DNA of 5,260 nucleotides from Thermomicrobiales bacterium (lineage in GTDB: Bacteria; Chloroflexota; Chloroflexia; Thermomicrobiales; UBA6265), in contig JAICJJ010000248.1 of assembly GCA_025928535.1 (NCBI GenBank), forward strand, positions 1-5,260. The letters are read 5' to 3'. The position numbers and the translations under genes are program-made. This document shows, piece by piece, positions 4,999-5,260 of the stretch. The notes beneath the pieces were generated by a model. The model made no database searches. It was not told where the DNA came from and saw nothing but the letters and a program-made list of their open reading frames with translations. How positions within the stretch are numbered: position 1 is the stretch's first letter; each line of letters starts with the position of its first letter.

Positions 4999-5260
4999 CT
5001 ACCCCGATGACGCCGTTCCGGACCGGCCCGCCGCTGGCCGCATCGCCTGGGCTTGGGCCTGCGCCGTCTCGACGGCCGTGGCGGCCGCCGTCCCGGCCAC
5101 CTGTTGCACGGCGTCGACGGTCTGCCCGACGACCGCCTGCGCCTGGTCCAGGACCCGGTCCCGGACATCGCCCAGCAGCTGGTTTTCCGACTCCGTCTCG
5201 GGAATGGCCAGCGCCGCCAGTCCGCCGACGACCGCGCCGAGGGCGCCGACGACGAGCGGA
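4999..5260 (-). CDS. DUF3618/YtxH-like membrane-anchored protein, C-terminal part
   Basis: Partial gene read leftwards. The stop is CTA at 4999-5001 on the plus strand (TAG on the minus), and the N-terminus lies beyond base 5260; 86 residues are visible. They begin with a hydrophobic Gly/Ala segment (PLVVGALGAVVGGLAALAIP), then ETESENQLLGDVRDRVLDQA, followed by a long Ala/Gln/Val-rich amphipathic helix (VVGQTVDAVQQVAGTAAATA) and a short polar end. The pattern of one membrane span, an ETxxENxLLG motif and a long helical tail of AQ/AV repeats matches the C-terminus of DUF3618 and YtxH-like proteins. These are small membrane-anchored proteins, sometimes annotated as nutrient-deprivation-induced. 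The family call is from memory of the pattern and needs the missing N-terminus to confirm. It converges on the YihY gene. Confidence 0.5.
   Translation of the reverse strand, partial: PLVVGALGAVVGGLAALAIPETESENQLLGDVRDRVLDQAQAVVGQTVDAVQQVAGTAAATAVETAQAQAQAMRPAAGRSGTASSG

Noticed and set aside
4836..5168. A 110-codon minus-strand frame at the right end.
   Set aside because: Its product is Arg/Pro/Ser-rich and it overlaps the DUF3618-like gene in another frame of the same strand as well as the 3' end of the YihY gene.

Overview
The window is about 5.3 kb of very GC-rich bacterial DNA packed with short intergenic gaps, ATG and GTG starts and Shine-Dalgarno (SD) sites of the GGAGG type. The proteins (a YhdF/YghA-type dehydrogenase, a cytoplasmic GAF histidine kinase, a YihY/BrkB membrane protein and a DUF3618-like membrane-anchored protein) suggest a free-living environmental bacterium. 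Chloroflexota (Thermomicrobia-like) or another high-GC soil or thermal lineage would fit. This taxonomic guess rests on general style only and is weak. No tRNA, rRNA, CRISPR array, transposase or phage gene was seen.

Layout, left to right: (1) 1-354, the C-terminal part of a short-chain dehydrogenase. (2) 375-1733, a soluble GAF-HisKA-HATPase sensor kinase, 20 bases downstream and probably in the same transcript, with no response regulator in the window. A perfect 20-base palindrome lies inside its 3' end. (3) 1734-1982, a 249-base non-coding leader dense in hairpins. Its last part can fold so that the SD of the next gene is paired in a 13-bp stem, with a competing hairpin that would free it. 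(4) 1983-3857, a row of five small genes of unknown function: a 91-residue helical protein, a 75-residue membrane protein, a 62-residue disordered protein, a 161-residue helical-bundle protein and a 186-residue four-helix membrane protein. Two junctions overlap (TAATG and ATGA), which suggests translational coupling. (5) 4016-4957, a YihY/UPF0761 family inner-membrane protein with a strong SD. (6) 4999-5260, minus strand, the C-terminal part of a DUF3618/YtxH-like membrane-anchored protein that converges on the YihY gene, with a hairpin between them.

Taken together the region looks like a stress or envelope island. It has a redox enzyme of a type often found with general-stress genes, an orphan sensor kinase, two small helical proteins that might be ferritin-like, and several membrane proteins. 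That joint role is inference. The most original feature is the structured leader at 1734-1982, a candidate cis-acting RNA switch or thermometer controlling the five-gene cluster of uncharacterised proteins.
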